From NCBI GenBank assembly GCA_002790835.1, contig PFVX01000035.1, forward strand, positions 42,376-106,375: a DNA stretch of 64,000 nucleotides, in the 5' to 3' direction. The position numbers were made by a program, and so were the translations under genes. Below are positions 18,293 through 27,232 of this stretch, piece by piece. Below the pieces are notes generated by a model, which saw nothing but the letters and a program-made list of their open reading frames with translations, did no database searches and had not been told where the DNA came from. This stretch comes from a bacterium CG_4_9_14_3_um_filter_65_15. GTDB taxonomy: Bacteria; Krumholzibacteriota; Krumholzibacteriia; LZORAL124-64-63. Within the stretch, counting starts at the first letter, position 1. Each line of letters opens with the position of its first letter.

Positions 18293-18816
18293 GCCCGGAT
18301 ATCCGCGCCTTGCCGGCTCAGAGCGGCCGTCACGACGGCCCGTCCCAGGCGATCCGGGTCCATGCGATCGCTGCGCAGCCGGAAATCCGCCGCGGCGGCG
18401 TACATGGGGCGTCGCCGGATGTAGAGGGCACGCAACCCTTCCTCTCCCAGGTCGGCAACCAGGGGCCGTTCAGGGGCCGTATCCCGCAATCTCGACCAGG
18501 CAGCCCGCCAGGACAAGTCCAGCCAGAAGACCGAACCGCGCTCCCGCAGGGCGGAGGCCGCGCGGGGAATTTCCACGATGCCGCCTCCGGAAGAAAGAAT
18601 CAGGTCGTCCTGCGGGGGCAGGGCCAAGAGGGCTTCAAGCTCCCGGTCGCGGAACCCGGCCTCACCTTCCTCACGGAAGATTTCGGGGATGGTCTTGTTT
18701 CCCCGGAGGGAAACCAGGTGATCGAGGTCGGCCACCGGCCGGTGCATGATGGCCCCCAGCCGATTGCCGAGGGTCGTTTTGCCGCTGCCCATGAAACCGA
18801 TGAATATCGTCCACAT
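18289..18816 (-). CDS. aroK: Shikimate kinase
   Basis: This 175-residue kinase phosphorylates shikimate in the chorismate pathway. Walker A is GFMGSGKTT, the substrate-binding Asp is in VADLDHLV, and SSGGGIV is the second shikimate-binding loop. The ATG at 18816 lies only 20 bases after a strong terminator hairpin and has no clear Shine-Dalgarno, so its promoter position is unclear. It is the first gene of aroK-rsmD-coaD. Confidence 0.94.
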   Translation of the reverse strand: MWTIFIGFMGSGKTTLGNRLGAIMHRPVADLDHLVSLRGNKTIPEIFREEGEAGFRDRELEALLALPPQDDLILSSGGGIVEIPRAASALRERGSVFWLDLSWRAAWSRLRDTAPERPLVADLGEEGLRALYIRRRPMYAAAADFRLRSDRMDPDRLGRAVVTAALSRQGADIRA

Positions 18817-18835
18817 GGCTGCATGCTAATACAAA

Positions 18836-18864
18836 GGTCCCCGGGACACAATGTCCCGGGGACC
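18836..18864 (-). terminator. Intrinsic terminator after pilQ
   Basis: Perfect 12-base arms (18836-18847, 18853-18864) around a five-base loop are followed on the minus strand by TTTGTATTA. This closes the pilMNOPQ operon, 25 bases after the pilQ stop. Confidence 0.75.
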
Positions 18865-18888
18865 AGGTCGGCGGATCCTTTGAGCGGC

Positions 18889-20244
18889 TTACTTACCGGC
18901 CGCGTCGTCCCCCATGGAGTAGGTACCCGTGGTCTGGTCGGTCAAGGTGGGTCGTTTCATGTATTGGTCCGTCACGATGCGCGGGGTCACGAAAACGATC
19001 AGTTCGCGACGGGCATTCGCATCGGTGCTGTGCCGGAACAGGGCACCCAGGACCGGAAGATCCTGCAACACGGGAATACCCGAGTGGAGCCGGCTTTCGA
19101 CCTTGCGCACCAGCCCGGCGATGATGGCCGTCTGGCCGTCCTCGACCAGGACCCTCGTGTCGGACTCACTGGTGTTGATGATCACGCCGCCCTGCACCGT
19201 GGCCTGGCTGGACAGATCACTCACCTCGTTGTGGATGTCCAGGGTGATCCGGTTCTCGTTGTTGATGTGCGGGGTGACCTTCAGCATGATGCCGATGGTG
19301 GTCAACTGGGTGATGGCGTTGCCGGCCTGATCGGAAACGATCAGCGGGATCTTCTGCCCCACCAGGATGCTCGCTTCGCGATTGTCCGTGGTGGTGATCA
19401 CCGGGTTGCTGATCAGGTGGGCCTTGTTTTCATTCTCCAGGGCCTGGATGGAAGCCATCAGGTCGCCCCAATCCTGAACCGTCCCGATCCGCAGATCACC
19501 GGAGGGATTCTGGATTTCGTTGGAGATGGTGCCGCCACCGTAGATGTTGTTCCCCGAGCTCTGGAAATTGGAGAGGCTCCAGTTGATGCCCAGCTCCTTG
19601 GTCGCCTTCTGGTCGATGTCAACCAGCCGGGCGTTGATCTCCACCTGGGGAGTCTTGGAGTCCAGCTTGATGGCCATATCCTGGATGATGTCCACCCGCT
19701 CCTGAATGTCGTTGATCAGGAGGCTGTTCGTGCGCACGTCAACATCGATGTTGCCGCGATCACTGAGCATCTTTTCCAGGGAGTCCTTGACCTCCTCGGC
19801 GTTGGCATAGCGGAGCTTGACCAGTCCGAGACGCAGAACCGCGAGATCTTCAACCTGCTTGCGGGACCGCTCGGTGGACAGCTTCTCCTGGCGCAGGTCC
19901 TCGGCGGTGTCGATCCGGTAGATGCCGCTCTCCTCGATGAAATCGAAGTTGTGGGCACGCAGGATCACCGCCAAAGCCTCTTCCCAGGGTACGTCTTCCA
20001 GTTTCACGGTGACCTTGCCGACCACCCGCGGGGAAGCCACGATGTTGACCCCGGCGAAACCCGCCAGAGACCTCAACACCGTGCTGATTTCCGCGTCCTG
20101 AACATCAAGAGAAATGGGCTCACCATGATACTGGGTTCCCGAGACCGCCGGGGCGGCCTCCTGAGCCCACACACCGGCGCCGGCCAGGACCACCATGGCG
20201 AGCACCGCATACGAAACCAAACGGATCCGTCCGAACATGTTCAA
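18889..20244 (-). CDS. pilQ: Type IV pilus secretin PilQ (short form)
   Basis: PilQ forms the outer-membrane ring through which the pilus exits. The 451-residue protein has a signal peptide, one STN-type domain (LDVQDAEISTVLRSLAGF), one N-domain with VDVRTNSLLI, and a secretin core with VGQKIPLIV, EVSDLSS and the C-terminal IPVLQDLPVLGALFR plus ELIVFVTPRIV. It lacks the AMIN domains and extra linkers found in longer PilQ proteins. Its start overlaps the pilP stop by 4 bp, and a strong terminator follows. Confidence 0.94.
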   Translation of the reverse strand: MNMFGRIRLVSYAVLAMVVLAGAGVWAQEAAPAVSGTQYHGEPISLDVQDAEISTVLRSLAGFAGVNIVASPRVVGKVTVKLEDVPWEEALAVILRAHNFDFIEESGIYRIDTAEDLRQEKLSTERSRKQVEDLAVLRLGLVKLRYANAEEVKDSLEKMLSDRGNIDVDVRTNSLLINDIQERVDIIQDMAIKLDSKTPQVEINARLVDIDQKATKELGINWSLSNFQSSGNNIYGGGTISNEIQNPSGDLRIGTVQDWGDLMASIQALENENKAHLISNPVITTTDNREASILVGQKIPLIVSDQAGNAITQLTTIGIMLKVTPHINNENRITLDIHNEVSDLSSQATVQGGVIINTSESDTRVLVEDGQTAIIAGLVRKVESRLHSGIPVLQDLPVLGALFRHSTDANARRELIVFVTPRIVTDQYMKRPTLTDQTTGTYSMGDDAAGK

Positions 20245-20723
20245 CCCTCCGATTTCTCCAGCTTGAGTATCACCTTGCTGGTGATCCCGTACAAAGTGAC
20301 CCGCGCAGTAAGTGAGTTCTTGCGGATGCTGACAACACGTCCGTTCTGGATGCGGTCGCCCACACGCAGGATGTAACCGAAACCGTCACCGTTCTCGGCC
20401 AGGGCGAAGCGATCGTCCTGACCCCACATCACGCCCACCAGATGGGCGCTGTTCACGTCGAGCAGCTCACCGGCCTGGGACTGCTCGTATTCCCCCGCCA
20501 CCAGGACCTTGAAGGGATCCTGACGACCGTAGGACTGGTAAAAGAACTCGTTCTCCCGGATGGCGTTGATCCGGTCCCGCGATTCCTGGGAAGGCGAAAC
20601 CGAGCCGGCATCCCCCACTGCGGGGTCGTCACCGGCCAGGGCGACGGCCGCGGCCAGGATCATCGTCAGCAGGACCAGCAGGCTCACGCCGGGATGGGAA
20701 AGACATTTCTTCATTGGGTTCAC
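20241..20723 (-). CDS. pilP: Type IV pilus assembly protein PilP
   Basis: The 160-residue protein has an N-terminal hydrophobic segment (VSLLVLLTMILAAAVALAG) without a lipobox Cys in the usual place, then a linker and the PilP fold with YGRQDPFKVL and GDRIQNGRVVSI. It should bridge PilNO to PilQ in the periplasm. It begins 2 bp after pilO and overlaps pilQ. Confidence 0.9.
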   Translation of the reverse strand: MNPMKKCLSHPGVSLLVLLTMILAAAVALAGDDPAVGDAGSVSPSQESRDRINAIRENEFFYQSYGRQDPFKVLVAGEYEQSQAGELLDVNSAHLVGVMWGQDDRFALAENGDGFGYILRVGDRIQNGRVVSIRKNSLTARVTLYGITSKVILKLEKSEG

Positions 20724-20725
20724 CC

Positions 20726-21406
20726 CTAGTTCCCCGCGCTTGCGGTGCTGTTGGGACCGGCGGGCTTCTGCCCGTTACCGGCCTGGGCCAAGGTCTCGTC
20801 GCCGTGGCCCTCCAGTTCCGGGTTTCCGGCCTGGCCCGGGTTGAGCGTGTATGCGGTCAGGACCATGTCGGCCTTGACCATGAAATTCTTCTCGTCCTGG
20901 TTGTCCACGCCCTTCATGTGCACGCGCGACACGTTGATGATCCGGTTGAGGTTGGCCAGGCGGCTCAGGAAGATGCCCGTCTGGTGGTACCCGCCCTCGA
21001 TGGAGACCTCGATGGGGTTGTCGGCGTAGAAGCCCTTCGGCGTGGGGACCTGGGGCTTGAAGAGGGTGAAGGCCACCCCGGACTGCTGTCCGGCCGCCGT
21101 CACCTTGCGCAGCAACTCGGGCATCTGGTTCTCGTCGGGCAACAGGGTCTGCGCCACCTGCCACTGTTCGTGCAGGGTGTTGTATTCCTGTTCCACGCGG
21201 TCCAGATTGCGCACCAGCAGGCGAGCCTTCTCGAGATCCCGGCTCAGTTTCTGATGCCGAGCCTCGAGAGTTTCGACCTTTGCCTGTCCGGACTTGTAGG
21301 TGAAGGGGTAGGACGCCGACATGAAGTACATCGGCACCACCGCGAGCACCACGAGCACGGAACCGGCCCAGCGCAGAAGTTTGGGATCCTTGACATCGAT
21401 ATCCAT
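20726..21406 (-). CDS. pilO: Type IV pilus assembly protein PilO
   Basis: This 226-residue inner-membrane alignment protein has one transmembrane segment (residues ~13-31), a coiled-coil region through about residue 75, and a ferredoxin-like domain with FLSRLANLNRIINV. A low-complexity Gly/Ala/Gln tail of about 35 residues follows. It pairs with PilN. Confidence 0.92.
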   Translation of the reverse strand: MDIDVKDPKLLRWAGSVLVVLAVVPMYFMSASYPFTYKSGQAKVETLEARHQKLSRDLEKARLLVRNLDRVEQEYNTLHEQWQVAQTLLPDENQMPELLRKVTAAGQQSGVAFTLFKPQVPTPKGFYADNPIEVSIEGGYHQTGIFLSRLANLNRIINVSRVHMKGVDNQDEKNFMVKADMVLTAYTLNPGQAGNPELEGHGDETLAQAGNGQKPAGPNSTASAGN

Positions 21407-21418
21407 GACGGTCCTTCC

Positions 21419-21997
21419 TTAGCCTTCCAGCCCGGTGACGGCTGCCGGCCGGGCGGTCCGGGCCTGAGCCTTGAACTTGATGACCCTCACGTCCCCGATA
21501 TCGCCCTTTTCGGCGATCAGCAGGTTCACGCTGCTGAACCAGGGACTGTTGGTGACGTTCTGCAAGAAGTCGCTGACCAGGAAGTTGGAGAAGGTCACGC
21601 CCTCCATGGCGTAGCTCCCGTCCCCGTTTTCCTCGAAATTGGTCAACCACAAGTTGTCCGGCATGCTGCGGTTCAACTCGTCCATGAGGTGGACACGGAA
21701 GTAACGGTCCGCGTCCAGCTCGGTGATGACGTCCAGGCGATCGTTCAGATCCTTGCGCTGCTGGTTCAGCCTCTTGATCTTGGCGATCTCCGGGGCCAGA
21801 CGCCGGGACTCGGCTTCTTCCTCGGCGACCGTGACCTCCAGGCTGCCTATGTGTTTCGCCTGAAGCTGGTGAACCAGGCCGCAGGTGACCAGGGCCACCG
21901 CGACCAGAACCAGCGGAGCGAAATTCCCCACCTGCGGAAAGTGCAAGGTGCGTCGCTTAACGATTTCCTCACGCGGCAGAAGATTGATCCGGATCAT
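21419..21997 (-). CDS. pilN: Type IV pilus assembly protein PilN
   Basis: The 192-residue protein starts MIRINLLPREE, the short cytoplasmic INLLP motif that docks onto PilM, followed by a single transmembrane segment (~28-46), a coiled coil and a periplasmic domain including LWLTNFEENGDG. It begins 2 bp after pilM. Confidence 0.94.
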   Translation of the reverse strand: MIRINLLPREEIVKRRTLHFPQVGNFAPLVLVAVALVTCGLVHQLQAKHIGSLEVTVAEEEAESRRLAPEIAKIKRLNQQRKDLNDRLDVITELDADRYFRVHLMDELNRSMPDNLWLTNFEENGDGSYAMEGVTFSNFLVSDFLQNVTNSPWFSSVNLLIAEKGDIGDVRVIKFKAQARTARPAAVTGLEG

Positions 21998-21999
21998 CT

Positions 22000-23145
22000 T
22001 CAGACCCCCTCTCTCAGTGCCAGGCCAACGCTGACGGTCAGCAACGGACCGAGCTCCTCGGCCTCACCGGGGCCGAACAGGTCCGGCTCGAAATTCAGGG
22101 CCCGCAGAGGATCGGCAACCTCGCAGGGCACTCCGTAGCGTTCAGCGAGAAACGCCAGCAGGCCGGGCAGGTGCGCCCCGCCCCCGCTCAGAACGATGCG
22201 GTCGAAACCGTCGCTCTCGCCGGAAGTCTTCATGTAGGAAAGGCTCGGCTCCAGGCCGTCGTAGATCTCCGACCCCACCGCGTGCACGATCTCGGTGACG
22301 AGCTGCGCGTCGACGCCGTCGATGTCTCCCCGGGCCACACGCTGAGCCGTCTCGTAGGTCAGGCCCAACTGCTTCTGGAATTCCTCCAGGAAGTTGGCCA
22401 CACCCAGGGGCAGATCGCGCGTGAAGTGGGGGATCCCTTCCTTGATGATATGGACGTTGGTCACCCCGCCGCCCACGTCGAGCAGCGCCACCGTTTCGGA
22501 GGACTCATGGGCTTCTTCGGCCGAGTCGTCCCCGTCCCGGGATTCGGAGTCCATGTCCGCATCGAATTCGCCGTCCAGGTCGTCGGAGGCCGGTCCGTGG
22601 TGTAGCAGGTACTCCCAGGCGTTCTGGTTGGCGAACGAGGCGACATCGATGACCATGGGATTGAAGCCGGCGTCGCGGATCAGCTCCGCGTAGCCGAGAA
22701 TCATGTCCTTCTTGGCCGCCACCAGCAGGAGCTCCATCTGGTCGGCCCCGATGTCGTCCTGCAGGATCTGGAAGTCCAGAGAGATGTCGTCGATATCGAA
22801 GGGGACGTGTTGTTCGGCCTCCCAGTAGATGGCCTCACGAGCGTCATCCTCGCTCATCTTGTCCATGACGATCTTCTTGACGATCACCGCGCGCCCCGCC
22901 ACGGCGCTGGCGACCGGATCGTTGGGAAGATCGGCCCGATCCGCGGCTTCGCGGATGGCTTCGATCACCAGTTCCCGATCCATGATCTCCCCGTCCACGA
23001 TGGCCTCGGGCGGCAAGTCGGCCATGCCGAAGTGCGTCAGCGTCGGGCGTGGACCGGTCAGGTCGAGACGCAAGCACTTGACGACATTGGAACCGATGTC
23101 CATGCCGATGAGTGATTTCCGCTTCTTGTTGAGAAAACCGAACAT
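22000..23145 (-). CDS. pilM: Type IV pilus assembly ATPase-like PilM with acidic insert
   Basis: PilM is an actin-like cytoplasmic protein binding PilN and the motor. The 381-residue product has SLIGMDIGSNVVK (phosphate 1), VALLDVGGGVTNVHII (phosphate 2) and LSGGGAHLPGL (adenosine region). Between subdomains, at residues ~184-216, lies an acidic low-complexity insert rich in Asp, Glu and Ser that typical PilM lacks. ATG 23145 (MFGFLNKKRKSLIG) is chosen; upstream frame is non-coding. A sigma-54 type element lies about 75 bp upstream. Confidence 0.94.
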   Translation of the reverse strand: MFGFLNKKRKSLIGMDIGSNVVKCLRLDLTGPRPTLTHFGMADLPPEAIVDGEIMDRELVIEAIREAADRADLPNDPVASAVAGRAVIVKKIVMDKMSEDDAREAIYWEAEQHVPFDIDDISLDFQILQDDIGADQMELLLVAAKKDMILGYAELIRDAGFNPMVIDVASFANQNAWEYLLHHGPASDDLDGEFDADMDSESRDGDDSAEEAHESSETVALLDVGGGVTNVHIIKEGIPHFTRDLPLGVANFLEEFQKQLGLTYETAQRVARGDIDGVDAQLVTEIVHAVGSEIYDGLEPSLSYMKTSGESDGFDRIVLSGGGAHLPGLLAFLAERYGVPCEVADPLRALNFEPDLFGPGEAEELGPLLTVSVGLALREGV

Positions 23146-23217
23146 GTCAAGCCTGCCTTGCTGTTCGTGCGATTTGCCGGATAGGCCCGGCAGCCGTGGT
23201 TGCCCTCGGGGACAACC

Positions 23218-23232
23218 GCAACATGTATGCCA
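23218..23232 (-). promoter_or_regulatory. Sigma-54 (-24/-12) promoter before pilM
   Basis: The minus strand reads TGGCATACATGTTGC, with GG and GC separated by exactly 10 bases as required for RpoN promoters. Predicted transcription start is about 60 bases before the pilM ATG. The rest of the 225-bp gap 23146-23370 holds no gene. Confidence 0.65.
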
Positions 23233-23370
23233 CAATGTTCTTCGGCCGCGTGAAATGGGGCTTGAGCCCTAAACCTTCCCCAGCGTCCGAATTCCCCGGC
23301 GCACATCCGATCGCCTGAAGCGCCTTACGGGGGGGACCTCGCCGCACAACGGGTGCCCGGCCGGTTCTGC

Positions 23371-24183
23371 TCAAAAAATGCTCAGGTACCAGGCAAGAAT
23401 TTCCGGGCCGTAGAAGTGGATGACGGCCCCGCCCACGGCGAGGAAGGTCCCGAAAGGAAGCTTCGCGACACCATCGTCCCGCCTGCTCCCCCCCAGCACC
23501 GTATAGAGAGTGCCCAGCAGGGCCCCCGCAAATAGCACGGCCGGCACGCCCCAGGGCCCCGTGAAGGTCCCCAGCATGCCCATCATCATGACGTCGCCCC
23601 CGCCCATGCCCATGCGGCCGCGCACCAGCTTGTAGCCGTAGGCCACCGCCAGGATCACCCCGGCGCCACAGACCAGGCCCAGAAGGGATGCGCGCAGACC
23701 GGGAGGGCCCTGCAGGGATGCCGCAATCCCCACGACCGTCCCGGCCACGGTCAGGGTGTGGGGAATGATCATGTGCTCCCAGTCGATCAACGCGATGATC
23801 AACAGCACCAGGAGCAGGACACCGGCTGCGAGCCCGTGCACGGTCCAGCCGAATCGCAGCAGTCCCGCAGCCAGGCACGCGGCGCCGCCGGCCTCCAGGA
23901 GCGGATACCGCACCGGAATCGCGGTCCGGCAACTGCGGCACATTCCGCGCAACAGCAGCCAGCTGACCAGAGGGATGTTGTCGTACCACGCCACCGCGGC
24001 GTTGCAGCCCGGACAATGCGACCGGGGACGAACCACGGACATGTTCCGCGGCAGGCGATAGACCAGGACGTTGCCGAAACTTCCCAGACACGCCCCCAGG
24101 AACGAGGCGCCGAACCAGAGAGAGGCCGACCACCATCCGCCCAGGGTCGCGGTCTGGATCTGGGCACAGAAGACGGACTTCAT
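23371..24183 (-). CDS. pilD: Prepilin peptidase / N-methyltransferase
   Basis: This 270-residue inner-membrane aspartyl protease cleaves prepilin leaders after Gly and methylates the new N-terminus. It has the cytoplasmic zinc-type cysteines CPGC and CRSC (about residues 61-95), the first catalytic Asp in LIDWEHMIIPH and the second in GMGGGDVMMMG, and about seven or eight hydrophobic segments. Its ATG overlaps the preceding TPR gene stop as ATGA. Substrates are the pilins at 26798-28160. Confidence 0.95.
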   Translation of the reverse strand: MKSVFCAQIQTATLGGWWSASLWFGASFLGACLGSFGNVLVYRLPRNMSVVRPRSHCPGCNAAVAWYDNIPLVSWLLLRGMCRSCRTAIPVRYPLLEAGGAACLAAGLLRFGWTVHGLAAGVLLLVLLIIALIDWEHMIIPHTLTVAGTVVGIAASLQGPPGLRASLLGLVCGAGVILAVAYGYKLVRGRMGMGGGDVMMMGMLGTFTGPWGVPAVLFAGALLGTLYTVLGGSRRDDGVAKLPFGTFLAVGGAVIHFYGPEILAWYLSIF

Positions 24184-24893
24184 GGCGAGACCTCCGGGGC
24201 CTGCGGTCCGACGAGCGGCCGGGCCTGCAGCTTGGCCGAGATTTCGGCGATCATCTTTGTGGACAGCTCGATCATCTGGGGGTTGTCGGTGGATTCCAGC
24301 AGGTTCTTCCAAAGTTCGAGGGAGACGCGTTCGTCGCCGGCCCGGTGGCGGGCAAAGGCCGCGAAGCGCTTCTCCCGGTCGGTGCTGTCGGAGCATTTGG
24401 CCGCGGTCTCGAACCAGAAGGAAGCCCGCGGGTAATCCTTGTAGAAGACGTAGTAGGTGAAGCCGATCTGGAAGGGCAGCTTGGCCACGTCGGGGTTGTG
24501 GAGGATCCCCTGTTTGAGCAGGTCGATGGAATGGGGAAAGCTACCCAGGTTCGACCAGGCGACCAGGGAGGCGAAGTGGTAGGCCTCTACGAATTTGGGA
24601 TCCAGCCGGACCACCGCATCGACCAAGAGGTCGAAATAACGCAGGTCGTTGTCGCCCTTCTCGAAGGCTCCGTAGTACTGGATGAAGCGGAACCAGAGGT
24701 AGTCCGCCGCCGCTTCGCGAAAGCCGACGGTCGCCTCGCGCAGGAAGCGGCCCGAGGGGAAATACAGGTGCTCCTGCCCGTTCTCGCTTCTGCGCAACCC
24801 CTCATAGCTGAGCAGGGAGCCGACGACGATCAACAGGCAGCAGAATGCCGCCACCGAACGTCCCACCCGTCCCATGTCCCAGTGGGTCGTCAT
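24180..24893 (-). CDS. TPR-like membrane-anchored protein linked to the pilus ABC transporter
   Basis: The 237-residue protein has one N-terminal transmembrane segment (~13-29) and helical repeats including LWFRFIQYYGAFEKGDND and the TPR-like unit around FEKGDNDLRYFDLLVDAVV. It is joined by 4-bp overlaps to the ABC permease upstream and pilD downstream. Position suggests a partner of the ABC transporter in pilus biogenesis, perhaps filling the role of PilG in Myxococcus, but sequence does not prove this. Confidence 0.75.
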   Translation of the reverse strand: MTTHWDMGRVGRSVAAFCCLLIVVGSLLSYEGLRRSENGQEHLYFPSGRFLREATVGFREAAADYLWFRFIQYYGAFEKGDNDLRYFDLLVDAVVRLDPKFVEAYHFASLVAWSNLGSFPHSIDLLKQGILHNPDVAKLPFQIGFTYYVFYKDYPRASFWFETAAKCSDSTDREKRFAAFARHRAGDERVSLELWKNLLESTDNPQMIELSTKMIAEISAKLQARPLVGPQAPEVSP

Positions 24894-25660
24894 CGCAGCC
24901 CCTTGCCCCGGAAGACCGCTCCCGCGAGGATCACCAGGAGGGCCGCATAGCCCAGGCAATAAACGGTGGCGATCCCGAACTGGGCGAGCGCGATGGGATC
25001 CCCGTGGACCACCGCGCCGCGGATGTTGAACACCTCGAGATTCGGCACGAGGTAATAGAGGCCGGCGAAGATCTTCTGCTGCAGCGGCGTGCCTTGCATG
25101 TCGCCGAAATCGCGGATGGACTGGCTGAGGTGGCCTATCAGGAACACCCCGAGGGTCGCCACCGCGGCCAGCGGCGCCGAAACGCAGGTGCTGAACAGCA
25201 CCACCACGGCGTTGATGACCACCATTTCCAGCAGGGCCATGTAGATGGCGCCCAGATAGGCGGGCGAAAAGGTCCCCGGCGCGACCAGCAGGACGAGAGA
25301 GAAGAGTCCGCCCATCAGGGCCAGCATGCACGCCAGGGTGAGATTGAGACCGAGGAATTTCCCGATGAGATATTGCCGGCGGCCGACGGGCCGGGCCAGG
25401 ATGGTCACGATGGTGCCCTTGTCCATTTCCTTGCGGATCATGTTGCTGCCCACCAGCACCACGACCAGCAGACCGAAGGCGGCCATGGCTGCGAGCCCCA
25501 CGTCGACCATGATCTTGCTCTGGGCCCCGATGGTCAGCGGCGACAGCACGGCCGTGCTCGCCAGCATGATGAACCCGAAGATCCCGACCAGATAGAACAG
25601 ACGGTCCCGGACCGTCTCCCGGAACGTGCCGTAGGCCAGGGTGGTGAGGGTGCCCATCAT
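24890..25660 (-). CDS. ABC-2 type transporter permease (PilI-like)
   Basis: The 256-residue protein has about six transmembrane segments and resembles ABC-2 permeases, with an N-terminal RETVRDRLFYLVGIFGF and KEMDKGTIVTILARPV, a typical coupling region. It overlaps the ATPase gene by 4 bp. In Myxococcus xanthus the pil locus contains an ABC pair PilH/PilI at this place, so the same role is likely; the transported substrate is unknown. Confidence 0.85.
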   Translation of the reverse strand: MMGTLTTLAYGTFRETVRDRLFYLVGIFGFIMLASTAVLSPLTIGAQSKIMVDVGLAAMAAFGLLVVVLVGSNMIRKEMDKGTIVTILARPVGRRQYLIGKFLGLNLTLACMLALMGGLFSLVLLVAPGTFSPAYLGAIYMALLEMVVINAVVVLFSTCVSAPLAAVATLGVFLIGHLSQSIRDFGDMQGTPLQQKIFAGLYYLVPNLEVFNIRGAVVHGDPIALAQFGIATVYCLGYAALLVILAGAVFRGKGLR

Positions 25661-26688
25661 GATTTCGCCTCGCCTTGGTCGCGGGTCTGCATGAAAAGTT
25701 CCTCCAGGCCCGATCGCCGGGTGCCCACGCCGAGGATCTTCCAGCGCCGCTCGGCGCCGAGGGTCAGCAGACCGTTCAATTCCTCCACGCCGTCGGCCTG
25801 GATGTGCACGGCGCCGCCGTGCCTGGTGAGGGTGTAGCCTTCCAGGACCTGCGGCTCCCGGTTGGAGGGAATGACCGCCTGGACCTCGTAGAGGGTGGAG
25901 CGGTTCAAGTCGGCCAGGGGATGGTGGGCCACCAGGCGCCCCCGGTTGAGAATGGCCACCTCGTCGGCCAGCATCTCGATGTCCGGCACGATGTGGGAGG
26001 AGAAGATGATGGTCTTGCCCCGGTCGCGAAGCCCCTGCAGGAGTTCACGCACCTGCCGCCGGCCGACGGGGTCGAGTCCCGACATGGGCTCGTCGAGAAT
26101 CAGCAGATCCGGGTCGCCGAGCAGCGCCTGGCCCAACCCGATGCGCTGCAGCATGCCCTTGGAATACTTGCGCAACCGCTGGTCCGCGGCTTCCTCCAGA
26201 CCCACCGTCGCCAGGATCTCGGGGATTTCCTTGGCCTGACGGGCCCGGTCCATGTGCAGGAGCCCCGCGGAGAACCGCAGCAATTCGCGCCCGCTGAGAT
26301 GTTCGAAGAAATACGGCCGTTCGGGAAGGTAGCCCACCGCCGCCCGGGCCGATGGCTCGGTATGTTCGCGGCCGAAAATCCTCACCCGGCCACCACCGGA
26401 ATGGACCAGATCGAGGATGCAGTTGATGGTCGTGGTCTTGCCCGCGCCGTTGTGACCGAGCAGCGCGAAGACGATTCCGGGCGGGACGGAGAACGAGATT
26501 CCCTCGATTCCGCGCTGCCGCTTCCGGCGAAAGCCGCTGCGGAAGTCACGGGTCAGATCGACGACTTCCAGCGCCGGGACCCCGGCAGGGGTATGCTGGA
26601 CTTCGGACCCTCCCAACGCCTTGGGCGTTTCGGTCCTCGGGTCGGGGGCTGTTCTTGGGGGAATGTTTACCACCTGCTGCATGGTCAC
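25657..26688 (-). CDS. ABC transporter ATP-binding protein (PilH-like)
   Basis: The 343-residue ATPase has Walker A GHNGAGKTT, a signature region YSKGMLQRIGLGQALL in place of canonical LSGGQ, Walker B LLILDEPMSGLDP and a C-terminal ~80-residue regulatory domain common in ABC-2 ATPases. About 40 residues before the ABC domain are low-complexity. It heads the ABC-permease-TPR-pilD operon behind a near-perfect sigma-54 promoter. Confidence 0.9.
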   Translation of the reverse strand: MTMQQVVNIPPRTAPDPRTETPKALGGSEVQHTPAGVPALEVVDLTRDFRSGFRRKRQRGIEGISFSVPPGIVFALLGHNGAGKTTTINCILDLVHSGGGRVRIFGREHTEPSARAAVGYLPERPYFFEHLSGRELLRFSAGLLHMDRARQAKEIPEILATVGLEEAADQRLRKYSKGMLQRIGLGQALLGDPDLLILDEPMSGLDPVGRRQVRELLQGLRDRGKTIIFSSHIVPDIEMLADEVAILNRGRLVAHHPLADLNRSTLYEVQAVIPSNREPQVLEGYTLTRHGGAVHIQADGVEELNGLLTLGAERRWKILGVGTRRSGLEELFMQTRDQGEAKS

Positions 26689-26760
26689 TGGTCACCTTGC
26701 CTCGTCCAGAGGTTGAATCAGGTCGCCAATGCGCCCTGAAGCCTTTCCAGAGGGAGGCTA

Positions 26761-26776
26761 TGCAACGGTAGTGCCA
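26761..26776 (-). promoter_or_regulatory. Sigma-54 (-24/-12) promoter before the ABC/pilD operon
   Basis: The minus strand reads TGGCACTACCGTTGCA, matching the RpoN consensus TGGCAC-N5-TTGCA at every conserved base. It lies 72 bp upstream of the ABC ATPase start and 21 bp past the pilin stop at 26798. Confidence 0.8.
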
Positions 26777-26797
26777 GATGAGAGGCGGAAAAGGGGC

Positions 26798-27193
26798 TTA
26801 GCCGCCGCTGTTCAGGGTGATGACGGTAGCGGATCGTCCGAAACCGGTAATCCGATACCCGATCCCAACCGTTTCGACTCCCACTTCGCCGGGAACCGCG
26901 GCGGGCGCTCCGAATTGGGGCTCCGTGGCTTGGTTGGTGAAGGAATTGACGAGCATGCCCGCTCCCGGCAGCAAGGGGGTCAGGTCGGCGGCGGCGGTGG
27001 AATAGATGCCGTCGTTGCGGACGGCGAAATCCTCGGTGACCAGCTGGATGGTGTGAGCGTTCTCCTTGGTGCCCGCTTCGTGGGCATGGTCCTTCATGGA
27101 GAGAAAATTCGGCAAGGCCATGGCTGCCAGCAGCCCGATGATGACCACCACGATCATGAGTTCGATGAGAGTAAAACCTTTAGCAGTGTTCAT
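26798..27193 (-). CDS. Second type IV pilin (PilA paralogue)
   Basis: The 131-residue prepilin has a short leader MNTAKG followed by FTLIELMIVVVIIGLLAAMA, so processing would be between Gly6 and Phe7 and Glu5 of the mature protein is present. Its C-terminal half (GIGYRITGFGRSATVITL) matches that of PilA, marking it as a paralogue that may be a minor or alternative pilin. I chose ATG 27193, seven bases after GGGAG. Confidence 0.93.
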   Translation of the reverse strand: MNTAKGFTLIELMIVVVIIGLLAAMALPNFLSMKDHAHEAGTKENAHTIQLVTEDFAVRNDGIYSTAAADLTPLLPGAGMLVNSFTNQATEPQFGAPAAVPGEVGVETVGIGYRITGFGRSATVITLNSGG

Positions 27194-27232
27194 GATCAAT
27201 CTCCCTCTTTGCCATATCCATGCAACGTGCGC

